Source: JAMIFN01 sp035906235
Lineage (GTDB): Bacteria > Pseudomonadota > Gammaproteobacteria > Burkholderiales > Burkholderiaceae_C
Assembly (NCBI GenBank): GCA_035906235.1
Contig: JAMIFN010000053.1
Location: forward strand, 1 to 57,104
DNA: 57,104 bases
Direction: 5' to 3'
The notes below the pieces were generated by a model. That model was not told the origin of the DNA, made no database searches, and saw nothing but the letters and a program-made list of their open reading frames with translations. A program made the translations under genes and the position numbers. Positions 33,801 through 42,201 of this stretch are shown one piece after another (the stretch's first letter is position 1; every line of letters starts with the position of its first letter).

Positions 33801-35524
33801 CCCCGCCAGCCTATGCGGGTGGTCGTTTGAATATGGGTTATGACCGCAGCTTGAGCGGTGTCGGTGGCAAGGCGAGCTACGCGAATTACATCACCCTTAA
33901 AACCAGCATTCCTGGTACTTTGTACGCGCCCACCAACGATGGGCAGGTTCATGTAATCAATGCAGCAGATGACACGGCAGTGCCACCCCAAAAAATCAAG
34001 GATGCAGCCAATTCAATCATCGATCCTGGCACTGAAGTGTGGTCGTATTTGATCCGTGGCAGTTTGTCGAAAATGCAGGATTTTGCTGATCCAGCATACC
34101 AGTTCTCTTATGTTTTGGATGGCCCTATCACTGAGCACGATATTTATGACTCTGCCAGTACTTCATGGAAGCAAATGCTTTATGGCACCTTGGGGCGTGC
34201 TGGCAAGGGTGGGGTTTATGCCTTGAATGCGCCGCTGAATACAGCCACTGCAGGCAACCTTAACCGTATCCCGAATCAAACTGGCTACAAATGGGAAGTT
34301 AGTCCAACGGATATGGGTAATGTGACCAATGCGATAACAGCAGGCCAGACCAAGAGCGGTGATTGGGTCGTTTTGGCTAGCAGTGGTCATTACGCCAATA
34401 CAGGCAAAGCAGGTTTGTATGTGCTGAATGCCAATACGGGCGCAGTGATTAAATTCTTGCAATTGCCTGCGGGTTATAACTTCAAGCGTGGTTTGGGTGG
34501 GGTTACTGCCATTCGCGATGCGACTCGTACCATCGTCGGAGCCTATGGTGGCGATGATGGCGGTAATCTCTGGCGCTTTGATCTGCGCGACACCAATTCA
34601 GCCAATTGGGCCATCACTTACAACAAACCCTTGTTTACGACCGATGCTAATCAGCCGATTTATGTGGCACCAGCTTGGACGCCCCATCCTGGCGACAACC
34701 GGCCCGTGGCTGCGGGTGGTTGTATGGACGGGCGTATCACGCAAGACAGCAATGGTGTTGATTATGCGCAGCAGTGTGGTGCCATGGTTGTATTTGGTAC
34801 AGGCATGATGATGGATGCCGATGATGCCACTAATAACGCGATGCAGAGTGTTTATGGCATCTGGGATAAAACGCCCATCGGCCTCCCATCGTCCGTGGTC
34901 TACCAGGCGATCGTTAAGAGTACCGATTTGCTGCAACAAACCATTACGGCCAGCGGGACAGCGGGACAAGGCATCAATGCCGACAAGACTTTTTACAAAG
35001 TGTCTGCCAATACGCCCGTCTGGACGACTCATCGGGGTTGGTACCTGGATTTGGGTAAATTGCCCGGTGCAACTGGCGAACGCGTCATCGGCGATGTGTT
35101 CAATTTGGGCAGCAATGTATTCGTTAGTAGCTTGGTGCCCAATACCAGCGCGGCATCTGGTACCGAAACTTGTACGATTAAGGCTTCGCCACCAAACTAC
35201 TTGTATGGACTCGATGCGCTGTCTGGCGGCCTGAAACGCGCATTTGACCAAAATGGGGATGGTCGTTTCGACCAATTTGCCATAGCCTATATCCCTGGCG
35301 GCGGTTTTACGCGTGGTAGTGTGATTACACAAACCTCGAAAGACCCAGCATCAACGGCAGGCTTGGGTTTGCCAACAGAAGGCGATCCTGACCTGAAGAT
35401 CAAAAACAAGTGTACGGGTGAGCAAGGTTATGACACAGGGATCTCTGGCTCTATGATGGTGGGGGATGGTTGTCCAGCAGGTTGGAATCGCTCTTGGCGA
35501 CAACTGATGGTTACACCCCAGTAA
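30842..35524 (+). CDS. pilY1: PilY1-type pilus tip adhesin
   Basis: PilY1 sits at type IV pilus tips and regulates retraction, adhesion and surface sensing. The ATG at 30842 has AGGAG eight bases upstream; a longer frame from 30779 is not supported. The 1560-residue product has a signal peptide (cleaved near VAYA-ATS). A von Willebrand A domain follows with MIDAS DNSGS near residue 59, interrupted by a Cys-rich insert (14 Cys, residues about 95-264). The C-terminal PilY1 beta-propeller has GGDDGGNLWRFDL near 1236 and an EF-hand-like DQNGDGRFDQF near 1469. The N-terminal half looks more AT-rich than the flanks. It is first in the operon; pilY1 usually lies after pilX. Confidence 0.92.
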   Translation: MKTPTYSIRRFLRNIHQALIALVVAFATWGVAYAATSPAQMPMLSVASGAKPNVVISLDNSGSMAWKVLDTYAVDSYTNAEIGGVKSSEYYDWKCQADGGKQYTGPFRDDADGTYYCLYTQIKSVCPYSFSGPYTRGDGSKYCTKQEKVFSCDTGYTGPTIDPGTGAQQCSRPAIAYSCSDATYTVTGNTDATRTCTKNWTAYSCPSGYTGPSGSPKQCTPQTPTYSCTWDYQLGTGSNANRCYAYACQSGWALRQDGGGAANCQKTGKPNKNSWDPSKRSVTTGSQPAAASYPKINATATAMTDSQTNLLVATPYTDVKAANSSTVTNEYGNVQQIAITTRNAGTSPYNASGPLRASKRTTLAGNDVYAGNYLAMRSAQINPLYYDPNKTYSPRVDYTGSGNYGAVESATAYTIVDDQSASTTSNAHPATVYYPDIRRIKLSDASNTDKFTYVLCSTYKGASLSSTPDSSCTVNNKTQQVISVTKATASVTLPVGNNRTDCGAQPATSCTGALERQNILNWYNYYRTRAKIAGTSIGAALANPAYSGKMRIGYFNINESGGDENSSPDWSGNSYAKGVRNFVLGSSTANTTYVKPLYDWLYSQSPDGRTPLHNSIQQVGEYYKTAQPWYNDPTVTTADTVNLSCRRAYNILFSDGAWNKGSNSTLASVPYNQATLKPIDTNGNVATLSPPFIYSKFGDTSNFNSYTAYSDAGSGEKGSLAALTSDYYWGRDLRSTLPNNVSTRSGEPTSWQNMKTYTIGYGIAPTGFEFDDIKNWSRFFPKVGYNSDLLPKWPTNAVGSNSDFDRIDDFIHAGYTGGGAAYSVRSPDDIQRAFDLVLSDVVSAAGNDAGVAVSGASSSVSTIEGSLKYTVDYKTLDNSGDVKAWKLDANGSNATVNAIWSAKNNMPQPTDRGMSTLSAAGAGVVLGANTRLDSLAADVQALLKNGNSNLLPDESFIRYLRGDDGVTDSSGNLFRRRASLVAASVNAPPAYAGGRLNMGYDRSLSGVGGKASYANYITLKTSIPGTLYAPTNDGQVHVINAADDTAVPPQKIKDAANSIIDPGTEVWSYLIRGSLSKMQDFADPAYQFSYVLDGPITEHDIYDSASTSWKQMLYGTLGRAGKGGVYALNAPLNTATAGNLNRIPNQTGYKWEVSPTDMGNVTNAITAGQTKSGDWVVLASSGHYANTGKAGLYVLNANTGAVIKFLQLPAGYNFKRGLGGVTAIRDATRTIVGAYGGDDGGNLWRFDLRDTNSANWAITYNKPLFTTDANQPIYVAPAWTPHPGDNRPVAAGGCMDGRITQDSNGVDYAQQCGAMVVFGTGMMMDADDATNNAMQSVYGIWDKTPIGLPSSVVYQAIVKSTDLLQQTITASGTAGQGINADKTFYKVSANTPVWTTHRGWYLDLGKLPGATGERVIGDVFNLGSNVFVSSLVPNTSAASGTETCTIKASPPNYLYGLDALSGGLKRAFDQNGDGRFDQFAIAYIPGGGFTRGSVITQTSKDPASTAGLGLPTEGDPDLKIKNKCTGEQGYDTGISGSMMVGDGCPAGWNRSWRQLMVTPQ

Positions 35525-35560
35525 TCCCTTTATTCGAAGTCTTTAGCAGGTGCTTTAACC

Positions 35561-36133
35561 ATGGGAATGAGAACAAAAAACCAGCGCCGCAGTGCCAGCG
35601 GCTTCACCATGGTGGAGTTGTTGGTGGTGCTTGCCATCATCGGGGTTTTGATGGCTTTGGCAACGCCATCAATGTCGCGGTTTGTGGCTGAATGGCGGGT
35701 CAAAGACGCAGCCAATGCCTTGATTGGGCAGCTACGGCTGGCGCGCATCGAGGCCATCCGCACATCGCGGCCTGTGGTTTTGTGCCCTGCGGCATCATCA
35801 GGTACGGCCTGCGCTGCCAACAGCGTGACCGAATGGAAGGATGGCTGGTTATTGTTTGTGGACAGTAATAACGATGGGGCTTACACCACGGCAGGGGGCG
35901 ATACGCTGGTCAAGCAGCAGGGTGCTTTTTCGGGGATCGATACGGTCTTGAAAAACACAACAGGCGCAGTAGTCTTTTGGCCCAGCGGTATCATGAAGCT
36001 GAGTGCCAGCACCAGCCGCTTTGCGATTGGATCCAGTCTGCAAGACAGTGGACAAAGCGTCGTTAAAAATTATTACTGCGTGGGCAGTACCGGGCGGGTG
36101 CGCAAGCTCCCAGCTGGTAGCACAACATGCTAA
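35561..36133 (+). CDS. Type IV pilus minor pilin FimT/GspH-like
   Basis: This 190-residue prepilin is a minor pilin of the priming complex. The type IV prepilin leader ends at ASG-FTMVELLVVLAIIGVLMA, where prepilin peptidase would cut after Gly and methylate Phe; Glu5 is present. The GspH/FimT region has RLARIEAIRTSRPVVLC and a C-terminal part with CVGSTGRVRKL. It overlaps or abuts pilV, whose ATG at 36148 is 14 bases after the stop. Confidence 0.85.
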   Translation: MGMRTKNQRRSASGFTMVELLVVLAIIGVLMALATPSMSRFVAEWRVKDAANALIGQLRLARIEAIRTSRPVVLCPAASSGTACAANSVTEWKDGWLLFVDSNNDGAYTTAGGDTLVKQQGAFSGIDTVLKNTTGAVVFWPSGIMKLSASTSRFAIGSSLQDSGQSVVKNYYCVGSTGRVRKLPAGSTTC

Positions 36134-36147
36134 CGAGGTTTTTAGCC

Positions 36148-36729
36148 ATGAAGCAAACGCATATGCAAACCGCCCCAACTTTGGCGCAGCGGGGGGCAAC
36201 TTTGATTGAGGTTTTGGTTGCCATATTTTTGCTGACCGTGGGTTTGCTCGCCATGGCCGCTTTGACGGGGTCAGCAACATCCTATAACAAGCTCTCGCAA
36301 ATCCGTGGCACGGCAACCATGCTAGCCAACGATTATGCCGACCAAGCTAGGTCTAATTTACGCGCCTTTGATGTGGGGTCTTACGCAGTAACGACGGCCT
36401 ACACGCCCACACAGCCAGGAACGGCCTTGCCTGGTTCGTCGGCAAGTTACGCATCGGCTGGCGGCTTGTCTGATGCTAAAGTGGTAGCCAACTGGGATCG
36501 CTATAACTGGACGCAAAATGTGGCGCGCCGCCTGCCTTCTGGCAAAGCGATTGTGGCCACATCGACAGCAGTCGTGGGCAGCAGTGATGCACGGGTGATG
36601 GAGATATGGCTGGAGTGGAAAGAGCCGGGCAGCGGCTTTGCCGTGCCGGGAACCAGCGAATTTGCCAAGTGCGCCCCTTCAGAGACAGATACCGCTTACA
36701 GTTGCTTATACTTTAAGGTGGCCATATGA
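36148..36729 (+). CDS. pilV: Type IV pilus minor pilin PilV
   Basis: PilV is a minor pilin in the tip/priming complex. The ATG at 36148 (MKQTHMQTAPT) is preferred over one at 36127, which overlaps fimT. The prepilin sequence is QRG-ATLIEVLVAIFLLTVGLLA, with Glu5 present. The PilV-like C-terminus has VMEIWLEWKEPG. Its TGA overlaps the pilW ATG (ATGA at 36726), implying translational coupling. Confidence 0.88.
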   Translation: MKQTHMQTAPTLAQRGATLIEVLVAIFLLTVGLLAMAALTGSATSYNKLSQIRGTATMLANDYADQARSNLRAFDVGSYAVTTAYTPTQPGTALPGSSASYASAGGLSDAKVVANWDRYNWTQNVARRLPSGKAIVATSTAVVGSSDARVMEIWLEWKEPGSGFAVPGTSEFAKCAPSETDTAYSCLYFKVAI

Positions 36730-37730
36730 TACAAAATTCCAAGTATTTGGGGCGCACCACGGCTGCACCCCAGTCCCAGCGGGGGCAGCGGGGTTTTAGT
36801 TTAATCGAGTTGATGATTGCTTTGGCTATTGGTTTGTTGATCATGGCCACCGTGATAACGATTTATGTGGCATCTAGCCGAACATCGCGCACGGCTGAAA
36901 TGGAAAGCCAAATGAATGAGGATGGCTTGATTGCTCTGAATATTATTCAGCAACAAATCCGCATGGCTGGTTATAGTAATTTTGAGAATCCAGCAACGAC
37001 AGATAAATCCAATTTTAAAGGCGCAGGTATTATCGGATGCTCTACTGCAGCGATGTACCCCAATGCATCGACGCAAAAATTATTAACAGCCTTGACGGAT
37101 GCTGATTGCACGGCCGCATCCACACTGGGTGATGGGGTGATTATCCGTTATGAAGCGGATAGATACAATACGGTTCAAAATACAGCTGGGGCAGCTACCG
37201 TACCAACTAATTGTCTCATTCAAGCTGCCATTACCGTCCCAGCAGCTGGTACAACACCACAATATCGCCTAGCAGAAAATAGGTATTATGTTGCTAGTAG
37301 TACAACCAATCCCTTTCCGGCGGTTTATTGCGCAGGTGGGACAGGGGCTATGCCTGACTATACGATCCAGATGCAGCCCATTTTGGATAATGTGGAAAAA
37401 ATGGAATTGCGTTATGGGATTTCTGCCACCAATGAACCCGAAGATACGCAAATCGTGACTTATTTGACGGCGTCGGATATTAATGCTGCATTCGCCTCTG
37501 AAACTGTCGATGATCGTTGGCGCCGCGTGGTGAGCGTCAAAATATGCTTGCGTATGCGCAGTGCTGAGCCATTGACCGACATTGCAGCAACCGCCACCTA
37601 TCGCGATTGTGATGGTACGCAGGTGACGCAAACAACCCCTGATGGGTATTTGCACCGAGCATTTATTACCACAGCTAGTGTGCGTAATCGCCTAACCATT
37701 ACGGATCGCAACCGTAAAAACGAAAGCTAG
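36726..37730 (+). CDS. pilW: Type IV pilus minor pilin PilW
   Basis: PilW belongs to the minor pilin set (PilV, W, X, FimU and PilE-like). The prepilin leader ends at QRG-FSLIELMIALAIGLLIMA. The mature part has the PilW motif ALNIIQQQIRMAGYSN and a paired-Cys body with CLRMRSAEPL and the conserved TTASVRNRL C-terminus. It is 334 residues long and overlaps pilV by four bases. Confidence 0.92.
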   Translation: MIQNSKYLGRTTAAPQSQRGQRGFSLIELMIALAIGLLIMATVITIYVASSRTSRTAEMESQMNEDGLIALNIIQQQIRMAGYSNFENPATTDKSNFKGAGIIGCSTAAMYPNASTQKLLTALTDADCTAASTLGDGVIIRYEADRYNTVQNTAGAATVPTNCLIQAAITVPAAGTTPQYRLAENRYYVASSTTNPFPAVYCAGGTGAMPDYTIQMQPILDNVEKMELRYGISATNEPEDTQIVTYLTASDINAAFASETVDDRWRRVVSVKICLRMRSAEPLTDIAATATYRDCDGTQVTQTTPDGYLHRAFITTASVRNRLTITDRNRKNES

Positions 37731-37768
37731 GCGTGAGAACTAAGCGTGAAAAAAATGAGGGTACATCT

Positions 37769-38353
37769 ATGAAAGCGCATATCCACATCCCTGTTATCGC
37801 CTGGACTCAGCGCGGGATTGTTTTGCCTTTGACCTTGATTCTGCTAGTGATTCTGTCGTTGTTGGGCATTATGGCGATGCGCAATGCCACGGTCGGGTCG
37901 CAAACGATGAATGGCGTTAGGTCTTATACGATGGCAGAAATGGCCGCCGAAGCTGGGCTGCGTTATTGTGAAGAGATCGTCAAAGAGCAGGCCTCGCCAT
38001 CTTCTCCGGCTAAATATACGGCGGAGATTGGCAAAATCGCTACGCAGGCCAGATCGGGAGGTGTGCCCATTACGGATGCGAATGCCCAGTATGCTGTGTG
38101 GAATTTGGCCAGCAATTGGGGAGCCTCGAGCGCCAACCGTATCGTGGTCAGCAGTACGAACAGCGCGGGAAGCAAATTTAAATACCCCCCACAATGCATG
38201 ATCGAAAAAATGACCAATTCATCTGGTGATGCTTTTTTAATCACAGCACGGGGCATTGGCAATGATGCGGATTACGATGCGTCGACTGGGAAAGTCAAAG
38301 CAGGATCCGAAATTTGGGTGCAATCGGTTTTGACCCCGAATGTGGGTGGTTGA
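37769..38353 (+). CDS. pilX: Type IV pilus assembly protein PilX
   Basis: PilX is the minor pilin acting with PilY1. The ATG at 37769 follows GAGGG eight bases upstream and fits better than the earlier GTG at 37733. The leader ends at TQRG-IVLPLTLILLVILSLLGI, with a shortened N-terminus typical of PilX and no Glu5. MRNATVGSQTMNGVRSYTMA is the conserved downstream motif. Length is 194 residues. Confidence 0.85.
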   Translation: MKAHIHIPVIAWTQRGIVLPLTLILLVILSLLGIMAMRNATVGSQTMNGVRSYTMAEMAAEAGLRYCEEIVKEQASPSSPAKYTAEIGKIATQARSGGVPITDANAQYAVWNLASNWGASSANRIVVSSTNSAGSKFKYPPQCMIEKMTNSSGDAFLITARGIGNDADYDASTGKVKAGSEIWVQSVLTPNVGG

Positions 38354-38380
38354 TTTGGCGAAAACTGAAAAGGTGAAACC

Positions 38381-38836
38381 ATGAAGAAGATGCTGGGGCA
38401 AAAACGGGAAGCGGGCTTTACGCTGATCGAGCTGATGGTTGTGGTGGCCATTATTGGTATTTTGGCGGCGGTAGCGCTGCCTTCGTATCAAGAGTCTGTG
38501 GCGAAAGGCCGGCGTGCTGATTGTCAGTCGGTGGTGAATGAGGTGGCGCAGTTCGAGCAGCGTTGGTTCAATGCCGCCGATGCGTATATTGCCTCTACGC
38601 ACACCAGTTTCCCTGCTGCATTGACCACTTGCCCTAAAAATGGCTCGATGTACGATGTGACGGTGGCTGTGACTGCCCAGACTTTTACGATCAGTGCTAT
38701 CCCAGCAACGGGTGGGCCGATGGAGGATGATCGCTGCAAGGGGTATCGCCTGACCAATTCTGGGCAAAAAGGGGCGGTGGCTACGGCTGCAGATACGGCT
38801 TTTGACACGACCGTCGATGCGCAATGTTGGAAGTAA
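38381..38836 (+). CDS. pilE: Type IV pilin (PilE family)
   Basis: The 151-residue prepilin has leader REAG-FTLIELMVVVAIIGILAAVALP and Glu5, with Cys residues suggesting a disulfide in the C-terminal D-loop. In this operon position it is usually a minor pilin rather than the major pilin, but the sequence alone does not decide this. It ends the operon; a perfect palindromic terminator follows. Confidence 0.9.
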   Translation: MKKMLGQKREAGFTLIELMVVVAIIGILAAVALPSYQESVAKGRRADCQSVVNEVAQFEQRWFNAADAYIASTHTSFPAALTTCPKNGSMYDVTVAVTAQTFTISAIPATGGPMEDDRCKGYRLTNSGQKGAVATAADTAFDTTVDAQCWK

Positions 38837-38898
38837 AAACACACACAGCGAAAGTTGACCTGAGATGCTGTTAGACGCTGTTGCCCCAGGCATCATCC

Positions 38899-38928
38899 AA
38901 GAAAAAACCGCCTAGGCGGTTTTTTCTT
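38899..38928. terminator. Palindromic bidirectional terminator after pilE
   Basis: AAGAAAAAACCGCCT and its reverse complement form a perfect 15-bp palindrome with T-runs on both sides. It ends the pil operon and could also stop transcription from the other side. Confidence 0.88.
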
Positions 38929-38930
38929 TA

Positions 38931-39094
38931 GGAAGCTCTGCGCATAACCCTTTGTGGATACTGGCGCTTTGGCATCAGGATGGGATAGACGGCCAAAAAA
39001 CGAGCCATAGCGGGCGTTCTTCTGGGTTTTTTGAACAAAGCAGCCTGCTTGATGGAGAGATACCAGCGCCGAAAGGGGCTTGTGCAGAGCGTCC
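38931..39094. mobile_element. MITE-like element with imperfect terminal inverted repeats
   Basis: The left end GGAAGCTCTGCGCATAACCC (38931-38950) and the right end, read on the minus strand (39094-39075) as GGACGCTCTGCACAAGCCCC, match at 15 of 20 positions. The interior of about 120 bp encodes nothing recognised. No clear target duplication was found. Confidence 0.5.
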
Positions 39095-39308
39095 TTTCCC
39101 AAAACTTTCTGCAGGGAAAATACCTTTGGAAAAAGATTTTTCCGCAATTAAAAATATAGCAGCTTGGGCAGGTTTTCTGGGTCAAAATCACGAAAACATA
39201 CTAGAAATGAATGCTTAAAAGCATCGGAGGGCCTGATTACCCAAAATTTTGGGACAATGATAGGTTGAAACCCTGATTTGTGCCATATTTGGCTCGTATT
39301 TGGGGTGG
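39095..39308. other. Intergenic sequence before the EIIA gene
   Basis: This stretch lies between the MITE-like element and the EIIA gene's 3' end. It contains a dispersed-repeat copy near 39152-39198 and no recognised gene. Confidence 0.5.
39152..39198 (+). repeat. Divergent dispersed repeat copy
   Basis: The sequence ATATAGCAGCTTGGGCAGGTTTT, then CTGGGTCAAAATCACGAAAA, is a divergent copy of the family. Confidence 0.6.
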
Positions 39309-39689
39309 TCAGCTAGGCTCTACCGCCAGCACCCCGCGCTGCCCACCCTCTAATGCTTTAGCTGCCCAATCGGCCAGCGGCAGCTCGCGATAACAGCAGG
39401 CGCGCATCAGCATGGGGGCATTGGCGCCCACCAACAGCTTGGCTTGACGCTGCGCCGCCACGGCTTGCGCCACAAAAAAGGGGCTGGCGCCAAAGACATC
39501 GGCACACACCAAAACATCGGCCGCAGTGGGCAAAAGGGCCAGCGCGTGTTGCGTACTGATCTCGCGTGTCTCGCTAGCGGGCACATCGTAGGCGCTGATT
39601 TGCGCAGCCAGCTCAGGGTAGGCGTGCAGGGAAAAACCGCGCAAGGCGCTGGCTAGTGGGGCGTGGGCGATAATTAAAAGATGGTTCAC
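39309..39689 (-). CDS. PTS EIIA component, mannose/fructose family
   Basis: The 126-residue protein resembles the EIIA-Man family, which accepts phosphate from HPr. The active-site His is His9 in LLIIAHAPLASALR, and the VLVCADVFGASPF motif is typical. The start is a GTG at 39689. The usual partners (ptsH, ptsI) are not in the window, so it may be regulatory or a relic. Its 5' end overlaps the divergent DsbD-family gene by 9 bp. Confidence 0.83.
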   Translation of the reverse strand: MNHLLIIAHAPLASALRGFSLHAYPELAAQISAYDVPASETREISTQHALALLPTAADVLVCADVFGASPFFVAQAVAAQRQAKLLVGANAPMLMRACCYRELPLADWAAKALEGGQRGVLAVEPS

Positions 39690-42101
39690 AAGCGACTCTC
39701 ACTATGGGCTCTTCATTATCGCGCCTTGGCTCTGCGCAGCTGTTTTTTGCTGGCGCTAGGGCTCTTGCCCTTGCAAGCAGCGCAGGCGATAGATGTGCTG
39801 GCAGGCCTGCCCGCCGCCGGCACTGCGGCCGCGCCGCAGGACCCCAGCTTGGTGCAGACTGAGCAAGTCAGCGCGCAATTGCTGCTGGATGCGCCCCAGG
39901 GCTGGCTGCCGGGCAAGCCCGTGCGCCTAGGGCTAAAGCTGCAACACGCCCCCGATTGGCACACCTATTGGCGCAACCCGGGCGACTCGGGCGCGGCCAT
40001 TAGCCTGCAATGGCAATGGCCTGCGGGCAGCAGCGCGGGGGCGATAGATTGGCCCCTGCCCACGCGCATTCCGATTGCTGATATGGTGAATTACGGCTAT
40101 GCGCGTGATGTGATTTTGAGCGTACCCGTCAGCGTGAAAACCGCGCCGCCAGCGGGCGCAAAAATCCGCCTGCAAGCCAAATGGCTGGTCTGCCGCGTGG
40201 AATGCGTGCCGCAACAAGGCGAGTTTGAATTGACCCTGCCCACGGACAAAAACGCCGCTCAGTATGCCGCCCACCATGCCGAATTTGCCGCCAATTTAGC
40301 CGCCGTACCACAAGCGCCTAAGCAGGCCGTCAGCTTAAGCGCCCAAGTCGAAGGCGATAACTTGGTGCTGCGCGCCCAAGGCGCGGGCTTGCGTGCTTTG
40401 CAGGGCAAAACCCTAGCCGTGCTGGCCGAAGAGCCGCAATTCATCAACCATGCCGATGCTGGCAAACAAAGCTGGCAGGGCGGCATGTGGCAGTGGCGCG
40501 TGCCGCTTAACCCCAGCTTGCACACCGCGCCCGCACAAACGCATTGGGTGCTAAGCGCAGCTGGCGCAGGCAATGCTGGCAAAACCGCCCTGCGCCTGAC
40601 GGCACAGATGAGCGAGCAAGACTTGGCCGCGCTCAAAGCCAGCGCCATCTACCAGCGCAACACCGCAGGCATGGCCGTGCCGCCCGCCCTGCAAGCGGCT
40701 TTAGAAGCGAATGCACGCGCGCAAAACGCCGCCGCCCAAGCCCAGCCCAGCCCCTCACCTATGCCCAGCACGCTGCCTGCCTCGCCTGCTGTAGCCGCTG
40801 CTTCCGGCGTTTCGGGCGTTTCTGCTGCCATTTCAGCGCCTGCAGCCGCGCCGCAAAACCCACCCAGTGCCACCCAACCCAGCCTGCTGTGGGCTTTGGC
40901 CTTGGCCTTGGTCGGCGGGGCTTTGCTCAACCTCATGCCCTGCGTTTTTCCCGTGTTGGCGCTCAAAGTGCTGGGCATTGTGCAAGCGCCCGATGCTGCT
41001 GTGCGCCGCCGCCACGCCTGGGTCTATGCCGCAGGCGTGGTGCTGAGCTTTTTGGCATTGGCCGCTTTGCTGTTGGCGCTCAAGGCCGGCGGCGCTGCGC
41101 TGGGCTGGGGTTTTCAATTGCAAGCGCCTGGGTTTTTGGCCGCGCTGGCGCTGCTCTTTACCCTGCTGGCGCTCAGCATGTCGGGCGGCCTCGAGCTGCG
41201 CCAAATGCTGCCGCAGCGACTCTTGGGTGCGGGCAGCCAGCACCCTGTGCTTGACAGCTTTCTCTCGGGCGTGCTGGCCGTGGCTGTGGCCTCGCCCTGC
41301 ACCGCGCCTTTTATGGGCGCTGCGCTAGGCTTTGCTCTGGGGCAAAGCGCCGCCGCAGCCCTGCTGGTGTTTTTCGCGCTAGGCCTGGGCATGGCGCTGC
41401 CCTATGTTTTGCTCACCTATTTGCCGCGCGTGGCTGCCATCTTGCCCAAGCCTGGGGCGTGGATGGATGCGTTTAAGCGCCTGCTGGCGCTACCCCTGTG
41501 GCTCACGGTGGTGTGGCTGCTGTGGGTGCTCGGGCAGCAGCTGGGCATAGACGCCGCCATGCTGGTGCTGGCGGGCTTGGTGTTTGCGGTCAGCACCATT
41601 TGGCTATGGTTTGAAAAACGCTACCGCAAAACGGCTGCGCTGATTGCGCTGCTTTTGCTGCTGTGTCTGTGGCTGTTTCAAAAAGAGCTGCAACTGAGTT
41701 TTGCCAGTAAAACCGCGCAGCCCGCTGTGGCAGCGGGCGTGTGGCAACCCTGGAGCGCGACGCGCCAAGCGCAATTGCAAGGCAGCCAACAAAAGCCTGG
41801 GCACGCGATTTTTGTGGATTACACCGCCGCGTGGTGCGTGACCTGCCAGTACAACAAAAAAGCCGTGCTCGATCAGCCTGCGGTGCAAGCGGCATTCAAA
41901 GCGCATGAAGTGCAATTGCTGCTGGCCGACTGGACCAATTACGACCCCGCCATCACCGCCAGCTTGCAGCTGCTGGGGCGCTCGGGGCTGCCCGTTTATG
42001 TGCTGATAGACCGCCAAGGGCGGCAAACCCTGCTGCCTGAGCTGCTGACCCAGGCCAAGGTGCTGGCGGCGCTGCAAGGTTTACATGCCAATAAGCCCTG
42101 A
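39681..42101 (+). CDS. Protein-disulfide reductase of the DsbD/ScsB family
   Basis: DsbD-type proteins carry electrons from cytoplasmic thioredoxin to the periplasm. The 806-residue product has a signal peptide, an N-terminal immunoglobulin-like DsbD-alpha type region (residues about 55-310, with a Cys pair in VCRVEC) and a Pro/Ser/Ala linker. An eight-helix membrane core follows with redox Cys in LLNLMPCVFP and VASPCTAPF. The C-terminal thioredoxin domain has CVTC (Cys719 and Cys722) in YTAAWCVTCQ. ScsB-like architecture is more likely than classical DsbD. It is divergent from EIIA. Confidence 0.9.
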   Translation: MVHKRLSLWALHYRALALRSCFLLALGLLPLQAAQAIDVLAGLPAAGTAAAPQDPSLVQTEQVSAQLLLDAPQGWLPGKPVRLGLKLQHAPDWHTYWRNPGDSGAAISLQWQWPAGSSAGAIDWPLPTRIPIADMVNYGYARDVILSVPVSVKTAPPAGAKIRLQAKWLVCRVECVPQQGEFELTLPTDKNAAQYAAHHAEFAANLAAVPQAPKQAVSLSAQVEGDNLVLRAQGAGLRALQGKTLAVLAEEPQFINHADAGKQSWQGGMWQWRVPLNPSLHTAPAQTHWVLSAAGAGNAGKTALRLTAQMSEQDLAALKASAIYQRNTAGMAVPPALQAALEANARAQNAAAQAQPSPSPMPSTLPASPAVAAASGVSGVSAAISAPAAAPQNPPSATQPSLLWALALALVGGALLNLMPCVFPVLALKVLGIVQAPDAAVRRRHAWVYAAGVVLSFLALAALLLALKAGGAALGWGFQLQAPGFLAALALLFTLLALSMSGGLELRQMLPQRLLGAGSQHPVLDSFLSGVLAVAVASPCTAPFMGAALGFALGQSAAAALLVFFALGLGMALPYVLLTYLPRVAAILPKPGAWMDAFKRLLALPLWLTVVWLLWVLGQQLGIDAAMLVLAGLVFAVSTIWLWFEKRYRKTAALIALLLLLCLWLFQKELQLSFASKTAQPAVAAGVWQPWSATRQAQLQGSQQKPGHAIFVDYTAAWCVTCQYNKKAVLDQPAVQAAFKAHEVQLLLADWTNYDPAITASLQLLGRSGLPVYVLIDRQGRQTLLPELLTQAKVLAALQGLHANKP

Positions 42102-42201
42102 TTCGCTAATAAGCTATTGATTTTATTGAATATTTCAGGTGCTTCTGATAAAAGAACCCCAGTTTCACTCTCTGCGTTTGTGCAGTTTCTGGGAGTTTTC
42201 C

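Noticed and set aside
34598..35332. Minus-strand frame opposite pilY1
   Set aside because: It is an antisense shadow; the PilY1 propeller motifs are on the plus strand.
38893..39147. Small minus-strand frame after pilE
   Set aside because: It overlaps the terminator and the MITE-like element; no similarity or ribosome binding site is visible.
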